A DNA stretch of 64,000 bases. It comes from Rhynchopus euleeides (taxonomy: Eukaryota > Euglenozoa > Diplonemea > Diplonemida > Diplonemidae). The translations under genes were made by a program, and so were the position numbers. How positions within the stretch are numbered: position 1 is the first letter of the stretch; each line of letters opens with the position of its first letter. Location: assembly GCA_963210315.1 (NCBI GenBank), contig OY723241.1:806001-870000 (forward strand). Direction: 5' to 3'. The notes below the pieces were generated by a model. It saw nothing but the letters and a program-made list of their open reading frames with translations, was not told where the DNA came from and made no database searches. Positions 23,191 through 32,789 of the stretch are shown one piece after another.

Positions 23191-23967
23191 ACAGAGCTAT
23201 TCCTAACTAGGGGTCCGGATTCCATGATTTTGAATTTCAGATTTTTCCTCTGTCTGGCGCGTTTTTTTTGCACTCTGTTTAGCGCGTTTTTTTTGCATTG
23301 CAGGGAAAAAAATTTCTGGGGAGGATTCACCGGAGTGGAGGGTGCTGAGGGGCTGAGCGGCTGGGGGGATGCTGCCTGTGAGGGAGAAGATGCACCAAGC
23401 AAAGACACACAGCCCCGGAGGGGCCGTGTGTCTGTGTTCAGTGGTGCATTCCTCCGCACCTCAGTGCACTCTCCGACCTGCATGTCTACGGGGGTCTGAG
23501 CCCACATGGCAACCCTGAGTAAGGGGTGCAAACAGACACCCCATGGCCAAAATGACCCCACCGCGATCCGCACAGATCCCAAATATTCAGAGGAACAGGG
23601 TTTTGAAAAACCTGTAAGTGGGGTCCCGCTGGGTGGGTGGTGTGGGTGGGCTGATTTCTGGCCTCCCAGTCACATCCTCCCTTCAGAAGTCCCTGAACCA
23701 GACCCACATTTCATGGGTGAAACTTGGCACGCACACCACCAAAATGACCCCACTACGATCCGCACGGAGCTCAAATAATGCAATAACGCCAGTCATGTGC
23801 GGCGATGCGATCAGTTTTGAGCCCCCCAAACAGGTGCCTCAGTAGCGCGTTTTTTTTGTATCCGATTTCGGTCACCAGCCCCCCGGACCCCCAGATTTAG
23901 GAAAAGCCCTGGGTGGAGAGGGGGGTCGGAGGGCGGTGGTGTGAGAGGCTTGCTCTCGAGCTCAAAC

Positions 23968-24171
23968 CAACAGATGTTCACTACCGTGGCCTCCGGCGGC
24001 TGGGGGGCTCCGCCCCCCAGACCCCCCCCATGCGACCTGTGCTATGATTATAGCCGCTATCTGTCAGTTGTGTTGTACTTGAGCGTATGCGACTATGGAG
24101 CCAGGCCAACAGACGTTCGCTACCGTGGCCTCCGGCGGCTGGGGGGCTCCGCCCCCCAGACCCCCTGTGGC
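23968..24171 (+). repeat. Two copies of the GC-rich module (GGGGGGCTCCGCCCCCC)
   Basis: Modules at about 23970-24028 and 24107-24167 match those inside the Mutator-like elements: CACTACCGTGGCCTCCGGCG, then the perfect hairpin GGGGGGCTCCGCCCCCC, then AGACCCCC. The element ends are absent here, so this is either a fragment or an independent family. Confidence 0.75.
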
Positions 24172-25589
24172 TTGTGCCTGGTCTTGGAGCCAAGTCCTTG
24201 CGCGTACGGGGCTGTGGCATATCGCTTCCAGCACCCTCGCGGGAGGCTGGGCCCGAGCACTGATCTCTAAGAGACGAACCACCTTGCGAATGCGATCGGG
24301 TTTGCGGGCTTGCGGCCATGACATCTCGAAAGGGTCGTCGTGGGCCCGTGATCATGTTTCGGGTTCGACTTGGTGGGCATCCGTGGCGAGGAACCGCGTG
24401 TATGTGTGCGAGGAAGCAAGGAGATACCACACCAGGAGCCACACAGCACCAGGTCGACCTGGATCTGGTCGAGCTCAGGGGGAATCACAGTCACCAAAGT
24501 GATGTCACCACCGCCGGCCTCAACCACCAAACTGCAACCGCAGAGGTTCCGCTATTCTCACAAGGGAAGGCGCCCTGGGATGTAGCAGTGATTTGTGTGC
24601 AGCATCAAGAGGCACTGACCGCCTTGAACAGAGAGGTAGTGTACAGGTGGCGAGCAGTGGGAGGGCGTGCTGTGTCCTTCCACTTCCCCATCTACCTCCA
24701 TTCGTTCACCGTTGTTGATAGCGATTTTTTCGCCATTTTTTCGAATCGTATGCATCGTCAGGCAGAGTGAATCAAAATAGCGCAAAAATCACACCAAAAT
24801 CTGTGTCTGAGGCACAGAAATCGTGCAAAAAAGCACCCAAAAAAAGTGCAAAAAAACCAAAATAGGATTTCGAAAATCGGCCAAAATACCCCCAAAATAG
24901 AGCCACACCTGGTGCGAAGTCACCTTCATCGGTGGTCGCACTAAATCCAACCCCCACCCCCCCCCCCCGGGCATTTTGCGCCACGGTGCAAACCGTGCAA
25001 ACTGGGACGCCGGAAAAGGCACACGCGCAGCTGAATATGGTTGGGGGCCAAATCCGGGCAAACTAAAAACAACACACACATACTCTGCTGTGGTAGTTGT
25101 GAAAAGCACACCTGTTGATTGGGAGCACTGCTCTCCACCTCCCCCCGCTATATGTTTGTTTGGCACCGAAAGGAGCCATGCCGTGATTAAAGGAACCCAC
25201 CGTGTGACATTGTTCCGCACATTGTAGTTGGGGCGTTGTCCCCTCACCCACCCACCTGGGATGGCAATCCCAGTGAGAGAGAGGAAGGGGTATCAAAACC
25301 ACCTGCCGGCCACCCCAACATTTTGAATGCCAGACAATCAGCAAGAGCTGGGAGGAAAAGGGGAATCAAGCAAAACAGAGTTGGCAGGGTGGTGGGGATG
25401 CCGTGTGGGCAGGGGATATGGAGAGGTCTCCCACCGAGAGGGGCAGTGATGCCACTCAGAAGGCCTGCAGTGCCCTTTCTGGCCCCCTAACAAGATTAGG
25501 GGTGCTGAAAATCTCTCCACATGATGCGGTGGGTTGCATTTTGTCACCAAAAGCGCTGCCCACCCGCTGTCGGTTTGATCTACTGACCA

Positions 25590-25700
25590 ACTGAATCGTG
25601 ATACCTACACTCTGGAAAGAAGTGTTGAACCCAGCCAAAGAAACGCCGATCCTGTTTTCGGCACGGACATGACATTGGTCTGGTCTGGTTTCTGAGACAC
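25590..25700 (+). repeat. Dispersed repeat family C, copy 1
   Basis: Resembles 54945-55110 in the same orientation: CCAACTGAATCGTG, a GGAAAGAAGTGT block, and a TGGTCT...GGTTTCT(G/T)AGA.CACTT block. Middle parts differ by indels. Confidence 0.5.
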
Positions 25701-26287
25701 TTCGCGCGGAAGCAAAAACAAAAAGGGAGTGGTTCACTCCGGTGCCGGAAAATGACGTCGGTTCGCCGCGTTTCTCCAATTTTTGCGAGAAGAACGTCGA
25801 ACTTTGTCAAAATCCTTGCCATGGGCGAAGACCGACCCAGCCTCCTAAAATTGGAGTTTTGCGGAGCCCACCGTCATTCAGGCGTGGGGGGGGAGAAAGG
25901 GTTTGAATTGTCTCCGTAACCGGAAGGTCTGGAGTGGTGCAGCGGATGCCTGCGAATGTATCATTGGGGCGGGGTGCAAACAGAAACAAAGCTGAACTAC
26001 GGATTTCGGTGGGCGAAGACAGCTGCATGGCTAAAGTATGCAACACCCCTTCAGAAGCATGATGTGGCACAAATACCTCGGGACACTGTTTCACTTGATG
26101 TCCCCCTCAGCCGACTTGCTTGAATTCGGAAAAGCAGGGCCACATCAGACCAAAACCCCAGGGCCCAGGCTGGAACAGAGCCGTGCCCTCTGCATGCAGC
26201 AGGCTGCTGATGTGTGGCACATTGGATCCAGCTGGGAAACGGTTCAAGATGACCAGATGTCGGGACACCACCCATCTACACACCCTA

Positions 26288-28088
26288 TCATTTAATACTT
26301 GGAAGGCACGGCTTGTGAGACACATCGAGGACCGGCGAGACCCCGGTGCGCCTCGCCTCTGCGTACACAGCTAACGCCAGAGGGTCGTTGGTGTGAGTGA
26401 GTTCGGCCTCGGCTTTGTCGAGTCTTCCTTGATAGACGAAGAGGATGACGGCATTGCAGCTTGAGTAGGGATTGTTGCCGGTGACCTGCTGCACCTCGTA
26501 CATCCATTCATCGCCAACATCCAGGCAGGGACACTCCTCGCGCACTTCGTGCAGCAGGACCACAGACGCCTTCAGCTGCACTTGCACCAGTGCACGCGTG
26601 TAAAAAACCATCGCAGCCGATTCCATAACACCAGAGTCACATACAGTCTGCATGCCCCACTCACACGCACAGCGTTCGATGGTGCGCACGTCACATGCCA
26701 CGGGGCCCGTCACGCAGTGTTTTTTCAGCGTTTCACATCCCATGTTGCCGGCACGTGCCGTGCCAGTCGCGACGCCGCAGTTGATGATGCAGTTGAGGCT
26801 ACAGTTGACGCCGCGCCAGGCAGGCACCGACAGAGTCATGGCGCACCGGATAGCCTTCAGTTGGTGCATCGGGAGTGCGCCCACAGCACCAAAGCTAATC
26901 AGCACCCGGTCTCCGCTCATGTCCTCGATGATGCCGCGGTGGTTCCGCGTCTGCTCAGAGGCGTGCGCGAGGTAGTCGGAGTGTGCTTCCAGCAGCTGCT
27001 CGTAAGCCAGGGAGTGGAAGTCTCTGATGTTTGATGCAATCAGGGTCACCGGCTTCCGAAGCACATAGGCTGCAAACAAGGAAAGCGTGCGGTCGATGCT
27101 TCTGGACCTGGTGGAGCTGGGTGTGGATGCCGCCTCGTACATGGTGCACATATCCGGATCTTGATCACTTCCCGAGTCAACGAGATCCCCCACACGCAGG
27201 CTCTGCGGCATGAAGGCACGGTACTCCTGCAGCCTTGCTGTGGTATTCGACATGCCTTCCACCAGACCCCGCATCTCTGACACCATGAAGGCCTTGGACA
27301 GGTACGGCGTCAGCACCTGTTGTGCATCACCCGTCATCATCGACCCCGCAAGCATGATGGCACGTTCCACGTCACGCAGCGGCAGGGCAACGAGCAGCAC
27401 CTCCAAAGCCGCTGTCAGAACGTCGAACACTAGCACAAGTGACGTAAAGACAATCAACAGCACCAGCGCGTTGTTCACCTCGCCCTGCACAGATGAGACA
27501 GGGGCCAGCCACGTGATGTGCAGGTTATCAAACACAACGTCCTTCCGCACGAAGTGCTCGTCCCCGTCCAGCACCTTCTTCACCATGTGACTCACAGGCA
27601 CACCTGCCATCTCTGTCACAGCATCGCGCAGCAGTCGGGACAGGTTTGCAGTGCGGAACGCACACGGTGTCTTGGAAAGTCCGAGCAGCAGGTTGTCTGT
27701 TGAACAGCCCTGGTTCACCAGATCCCCGCCTTGTGTGGATGCGTACACCAGGTCCAGAACAGGGTCGTACACGACGACATGCGTGCCTTCCGGTGCACGC
27801 AGTGCATACGCCTGGAGGGGTATGCGCCACGACGAGTAAAGGAACTGCGAAACCTTGATAATCGCCCGGTACCTGCTCCACGGGTGGGGTGGGGGCGGCG
27901 GACGGTGGATAACATCAAGACCGCCGTATGCGTACACATGCCGCCCTGCTTCTGCGTACCACAGCATCCCTTCACGCCACTTCTCTGCCACTGCAGGTGC
28001 TGGTGTACCTGCTGGCGGTGCCTCCACTGCCCGAAACAGGGGGGGCAGGTAGGGGTCGCCAGGCACCCACGTGCCCAGAAGCTGTGTG
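26288..28088 (-). pseudogene. 5'-truncated paralogue of the cyclase-like receptor (about 600 codons open)
   Basis: The frame from the break at about 28088 to the stop at 26288 is uninterrupted, but the first possible codon in the shared part is GTG and no ATG corresponds to the normal start. The signal anchor and first half of the sensor region present at 19211-21670 are missing. Upstream sequence is a family A repeat and a TAG stop lies 16 codons before the shared part begins to match. Retained are the membrane-distal remainder, the transmembrane segment and a divergent cyclase-like domain (SGDRVLISFGAV, ARAGNMGC) that also lacks the first metal aspartate (IASNIRDFHS). A CATTGATGATG-type internal duplication lengthens one loop. 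It could be expressed if the TTTTTGCAG just upstream (about 28092) acts as a splice acceptor; otherwise it is a recent pseudogene. Confidence 0.7.
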
Positions 28089-28109
28089 CTGCAAAAATCG
28101 TACTCCTTC

Positions 28110-28345
28110 CGCTATAACAAGAGAAACACCCTGCCCAGAACTGCAAAAAAGGCAGATCCGGGCTACTTTTCGTTGAGCGCACACTCCTGTGTCAAAGGCT
28201 GTGTAAGGCCCTGTGAAGTGGCATGAAGGTGCATCCTTATAAGGCTTCAGTCGTACAATTTCCTTCGTTACTTCGCGACTTCGCTACGCTTCGTCGCTCG
28301 TAACTGGTAAAAAGATAAGGCTGTTGTTTGTGCGCCAAATCCGGG
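28110..28345 (+). repeat. Dispersed repeat family A, copy 2
   Basis: Very similar to copy 5 (47515-47745): AGAAACACCCTGCCCAG, CAGATCCGGGCTA, TTTTCGTTGA.C.CACTCCTG, CCCTGTGAAGTGGCATGAAG, CTTCAGTCGTACAATTT, then TTCGCGACTTCGCTACGCTT and CGTCGCTCGTAACTGG. It continues into a TAAGGCTGTTGTTTGTGCGC segment also found in the intron at 39202-39563. Confidence 0.78.
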
Positions 28346-29104
28346 AAAACAAAAACACCGCAACCTGATGAGGATGCTGAATGTATTGCCCAAGCGCTGC
28401 CGACTGTCTTTTTGACACCGACAGGGGTCCTGTTGCAGTAAAAAAGAGACAGCGCTGTGGCGGGAGTGGGCCGGACGTGCTGATCGCTGTTGTTTCGCAG
28501 AAACCAACCCCGACGACACAGGATGCTGCTCGCTGCCTGGTGCCGACCGGCTCGGCCCTGCGGGCACCTTGCCCCCGTGAGATTTTGGGACGCCATCGTT
28601 GCATACCGTTGCTGCATGGCCCTGTCTGAATCAATCCAAACGATTTGATAAGAGGGGTGATAGCCGGCCCCTAAAGTTCAACATTTCAAACAATGGCACA
28701 TACTCAAACAAGGGCACGCACTCAAAGCTGTCGGCAGGGCGTGATACCCAAGAGATTTTCACATGCACGACACCTCCCCGAAGAAGCGAGTTAGTGTAGT
28801 GCGGTCCATCTGCATCAGGTGGACGATGTGAGGTGCACGGGGTATCCACACCGCGTGAGGGCACAAGTGAGCAACGGCACACCCTATTAGCGAGTTGCGC
28901 ATCGAAGGGCCACCCGCACCGTGGTAACGATGACCACATGATGCACAACACACCAACCTGGTGACATGCCTTGCTCCCCACCGCATACTGCACTGTTTCC
29001 CAACAGTTGGCTTTTCAGTGACAGCGCAGGCCCGAACGCAAGCACACCTCCATTCAGGGTCACCGATTGTTGCTCTGTCATGTCTCCAAGTTCCTCCCCC
29101 CCCC

Positions 29105-29270
29105 CCCCCCGTGTACATGTCACCCCCCAAAAGGGGTGTGTTTATGTCATCCCCAGGCGGTCCTGGCGGGGGATGACACTAACCTGCCACCCCCCGTGGA
29201 TAAAAAGGTGTGTTTATGTCACCCCCTCCCGATTTTTGCACCTGTGGGGGATGACATATACACGGGGGGT
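29105..29270. repeat. Short hairpin cluster, MITE-like (about 165 bp)
   Basis: Outer inverted ends CCCCCCGTGTACATGTCA and TGACATATACACGGGGGG enclose two further hairpins built from TTATGTCA(T/C)CCCC and GGGGGATGACA. No target duplication could be identified. Confidence 0.6.
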
Positions 29271-29579
29271 GGTAGGTACCTCAAAAAAACTGGCCTGAAA
29301 ACACACGTGGTGTCACTTGGTAGATCGCAGGCCAGCAACCTGTGGGCTTTCAGATGCCTAGTAAATCACACCGCCCTGACACCATGGCTACCTTTTTGTA
29401 GAGTGCAGGCTGCACCGAGCGGGCTCTGATGCCGACCTCCACGTGTCACTCACACACGCACACACCGAACTCCAATCGCCCTTCTCTCCAGTAACTGGCT
29501 TGTGCCAGAGGCACGGCGAGTCACCCCCGTGCGAACACCCCCACCCGCTCTACCACCCATCCCCCTCCCAGCACACAGC

Positions 29580-31493
29580 CTACAGCAACACCTCCCTGTC
29601 CAGGAGCTCCTGCGCCGTCACAGCCCTTCCACTTTCAAGCTCAGTCGACCCCCCTGGGGGCAGCGCTGCCGCAAGGCTTTCCCTCGCCATGAAGTAGTTC
29701 GGATCGATGGCAATGGCCCTCTTGAACAGATCCAGCTTCGACAGGGACACGCCATCGTGCAGAACCGCAGAGCCCCCGGAGGGGAGCACCCATCCCAGGT
29801 TGTGAAACGCTTTGGAGTCATTCGGATCCAACGCGATGGCGCGCTTATACAGGTCTTCCTCCTTTGCAATATGCCCGTCGGGCAGAGCGATCGACCCCCC
29901 CTTTGGGAGAGTCCACCCCAAATGCGTCAACGCGCGGCTGTTGCACGGGTCCAGCGCTATCGCCTTCAGCAGCAGCCCCTGTTTTGTCATCACACGCCCA
30001 TCGCTCAGCGTGACCGACTCTCCATCCCCGAGCAGCCAACCCAACGCGGTGTAAACATCAGTGTTCTCCGGGTCAAGGGACTGCGCCTTCATATAAAGAT
30101 CCGCCTTCCCCATAACATCCCCATTCGGGAGTGTCGTCGAACCCCCCAGGGGGAGAAGCCAGGCCAGCTGCTCATATGCCTCGCTCTTGCAAGGGTTTGC
30201 CGCGATGGCGCGTTGGAGCAGCCCCTCTCTTGATATGACATGCCCGGCACCTGTGGCGTCCCCCGCTCCGCTCTCCTCGATGGAAACCTCGCCGTTGCGT
30301 GGGAGCACGGAGGCCAGGTTGACCAGCGCGCTGCTGTTCAGCGGATCCAGCGCGACCGCGCGGCGCAGCAGATCTGTCTCCGTCACAACCTCACCGTCCT
30401 CCAGAGTGGCACTCCCCCCCCTGGGCAGCAGGGTCCCCAGGTTGTTGAAAGCCATGCTGTTTTTAGGATCCAGGGCGATAACCCTTTTGAACATATGCTC
30501 CATCGGAAGAACCCTCCCGTCCTCCAGCGTTGCGGAAGCGGCACCCTCTTCCAGGCTGAGGGCAAGGTGCAGCAGCGCGGTGGGGCTGTGCGGGTCGAGC
30601 GCAACCGCGACTCGCAGGAGATCCCCCTTCGACATGGCGGAGCCGTCCGGAAGAGATGCCACCTTGCTCGGGCAGAGAGAGCAGGAAAGGTGGGATATCG
30701 CCTCAGGTGTCGAACCGAACGACGCAGCGCTCCGAACGGATCTCACCTCCGCGACGGGAACCCGGGGGTGTCGGACGCGCTGCTCCTCTTCCCCAGACCC
30801 AGGGCGGAGCTCCCGCGCCTCTGCGAGCATAGCGTGGTGCCGCCGCATCGCGAGGTTCGGCTCACCCTCGGCCTGCAGCGAGTCGAGCCCCGCAGCAACC
30901 CTTTCCGCGTCGCTTATTCGGCGCAGCACTGCCAGCTCTGCGAGGTGGAGTGAGAGCACCGCGCGTGACCCATCCTCGAGGGACTCAACGGCGGACCGCC
31001 CGAGGCGCTCCTGGCCTGAAATGCAGTGGTGCAGTGCCTCTGTTGCGGCAGAGGCGGATGCCTCCTCCTGTTGCCTGCAGAGGTCTCTGATATCCCCCAG
31101 GGTTTTCCCCGCGCTTTCCCGCAGGAGGTGGAGGGCTTTCGCCTGTGATGTCGCCTCCTCCCGGAGGTTGGCGACGTGGTCAGCGATGTGGAGGACGGGG
31201 TGCCCGGAGTGGCTGGTGCGGACACATGCCATGCATAGAGGTGTCTCGGTGCTGCATTCGGCACAGCTGCAGACAAACTCGAGGCGGTGGTCGGCATGCG
31301 CGTTGCACCGGATGGGCGTGCCGAGGGAGACCAGCCAACTCCGGTGGGAGGCACGGTTGGGAGGGTGTGGGTGGAGAGCGTCGTAGCAAGCAGACGAGGT
31401 GCAGAGGGGCATGTCGGTGCAGGATGCGCAGTCCAGCACGGCAGGTGCGCTGCAGTGTGAGCAGCGCGGCGGCGGAGGGGTGGCGGGATGCAT
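29580..31493 (-). CDS. B-box zinc-finger protein with TPR-like repeats (637 aa)
   Basis: The ATG at 31493 (MHPATPPPPRCSHC) is preferred; the frame is open to 31721 without an earlier ATG. The N-terminal about 100 residues hold two cysteine/histidine clusters: a B-box1-like CSHC...CASC and a B-box2 (CNAH...CSCAEC...CMAC...HSGHPVLH), followed by a predicted coiled coil (about residues 105-200). This resembles a TRIM-like layout without a RING. The C-terminal half (about 275-637) consists of about eight units of 45-55 residues, each with a LDPxNSxAxxxLGxxLP helix pair and an inserted GGSxTLxDGxVMxKxDL loop. These are TPR/Sel1-like superhelical repeats expected to bind proteins. No catalytic motif, signal peptide or intron is evident. 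Confidence 0.85.
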   Translation of the reverse strand: MHPATPPPPRCSHCSAPAVLDCASCTDMPLCTSSACYDALHPHPPNRASHRSWLVSLGTPIRCNAHADHRLEFVCSCAECSTETPLCMACVRTSHSGHPVLHIADHVANLREEATSQAKALHLLRESAGKTLGDIRDLCRQQEEASASAATEALHHCISGQERLGRSAVESLEDGSRAVLSLHLAELAVLRRISDAERVAAGLDSLQAEGEPNLAMRRHHAMLAEARELRPGSGEEEQRVRHPRVPVAEVRSVRSAASFGSTPEAISHLSCSLCPSKVASLPDGSAMSKGDLLRVAVALDPHSPTALLHLALSLEEGAASATLEDGRVLPMEHMFKRVIALDPKNSMAFNNLGTLLPRGGSATLEDGEVVTETDLLRRAVALDPLNSSALVNLASVLPRNGEVSIEESGAGDATGAGHVISREGLLQRAIAANPCKSEAYEQLAWLLPLGGSTTLPNGDVMGKADLYMKAQSLDPENTDVYTALGWLLGDGESVTLSDGRVMTKQGLLLKAIALDPCNSRALTHLGWTLPKGGSIALPDGHIAKEEDLYKRAIALDPNDSKAFHNLGWVLPSGGSAVLHDGVSLSKLDLFKRAIAIDPNYFMARESLAAALPPGGSTELESGRAVTAQELLDREVLL

Positions 31494-32584
31494 CGCGGTG
31501 CGGCGCGGGGTGGGGGGGGGAAAAACCCCCCCCACCCCCCTTCCCCTCCCACACGCTTCCTGGCCCAGCGGTGGGATAATAATGGGTGGGGTCGCAAGGG
31601 GCCGGTGAGTGGGAGGTGGGGAGGGGGAGGGTACAAACAACTGGGGCAACTGCCACAGGCAACAGAGGTCATAGGGACAAAGGCGGGTGTGGGGGGGTGC
31701 GGGGCTGCTGCTGCGCTGCACTGCGCTTGTCCCAAGTGAGTATCTGAAGCAGCTCTCTCACGGCGGTCTCCCACCGGGAGGACACCTTTCTGGGGAGCAG
31801 TTCGATGTGGTGTGGGGCCTCCGCTGGGAGGGGGCTCAGCCCCCCCCACCCCCCGAGACTGCACGGCGCGCTAGTCGACGAGATAACTAGTATTCTGACG
31901 AGTGGGCTAACGAGTGCTATGCTCAACGAGTGGCCACGAGGGCTTGCTCTTTATTCTTGAGTGATCACTTGCCAGATAACTAGTTGAAACACAGCCAGCT
32001 ACCTCACTCGTCAAACGAGAAACTAGGGCGCCGTGTGCCGCTCGGGGAACGACGGGGCTGGGATAGGGGGAAGAGGGAGGGAGGGAGGGATGGGAGAAAT
32101 TAAGAGGGTCTTCGCTGATCCCCAACAGGGTTTCTGGCAACAAGATTCCCGCATGTTTATTTTTGTGACAAACGCACCGCGCCCCACCTTGATACAAGAA
32201 TCGTCGGGTCTCTGGGATCGAGAGAAAATGCGCCAGGGAGACGCTTGTCGCCCACCCACCCCACTGTAGCGAAGACCCACCCACCACCCCTCCCAGAGGG
32301 AGAAATCATCACGGGGCTGAAGGAATTGTCGAGCGGGTTAGGATTTCAAAAATCAAAAAAACGCCCCGCGATCGGGAGTCAGGATCGTGAGATACCCTGA
32401 AACGTCACTATGTGCAGCGAACATGCGATACTGAATGAATTTGGGCTATTTTCGTCAGGGAGAAACGTTGAATACAACACAGGATAACACGCTGTGGCCT
32501 GTCAGTGCGGTGCATGGACTGCACGTAATCAGGTGGAGGTGTGCATCCCATCCTGTGGTGTACGCACGAAGTCGTACCCCTTTC
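31494..32584. other. Intergenic, no gene recognised
   Basis: Contains a palindromic run with repeated CTAGT/ACTAG and CGAG motifs at about 31870-32030 and G-rich purine tracts at 32050-32085. No coding sequence supported. Confidence 0.5.
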
Positions 32585-32780
32585 GTTTTACCATGGACAC
32601 GCTGTCCAGCAACTGTGGGAGAACAGTTCCGGACTATTAGTGTCGAGCGCACACTTGATATCTCAAGGCTGTGCTGAGGCCCTGTGAAGTGGCATGAAGA
32701 GGTACTAATCCAAAAGCTTCAGTCGTACGCTATGATTCGTTACTTCGCGACTTCGCTACGCTTCGTCGCTCGTAACTAGA
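32585..32780 (+). repeat. Dispersed repeat family A, copy 3
   Basis: Carries CGCTGTCCAGCAACT, GTTCCGGACTATTAGTGTCG, AGCGCACACTTGATATCTCA, GAGGCCCTGTGAAGTGGCAT, CTTCAGTCGTACG and the terminal CTTCGCTACGCTTCGTCGCT. It sits directly left of the TA-bounded element starting at 32790. Confidence 0.75.
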
Positions 32781-32789
32781 AATAATTTA

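Larger units (their letters stand above)
21671..26287. other. Intergenic, 4.6 kb, repeats but no gene recognised
   Basis: Holds repeat copies at 22405-22560, 22573-22730, 22876-23190, 23968-24171 and 25590-25700, and an A-rich low-complexity run at about 24770-24905. The remaining short ORFs have no recognisable domain. Confidence 0.5.
28089..29579. other. Intergenic, no gene recognised
   Basis: Begins with a family A repeat that forms the breakpoint of the truncated receptor copy, followed by non-coding sequence and a cluster of short hairpins at 29105-29270. Confidence 0.5.
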
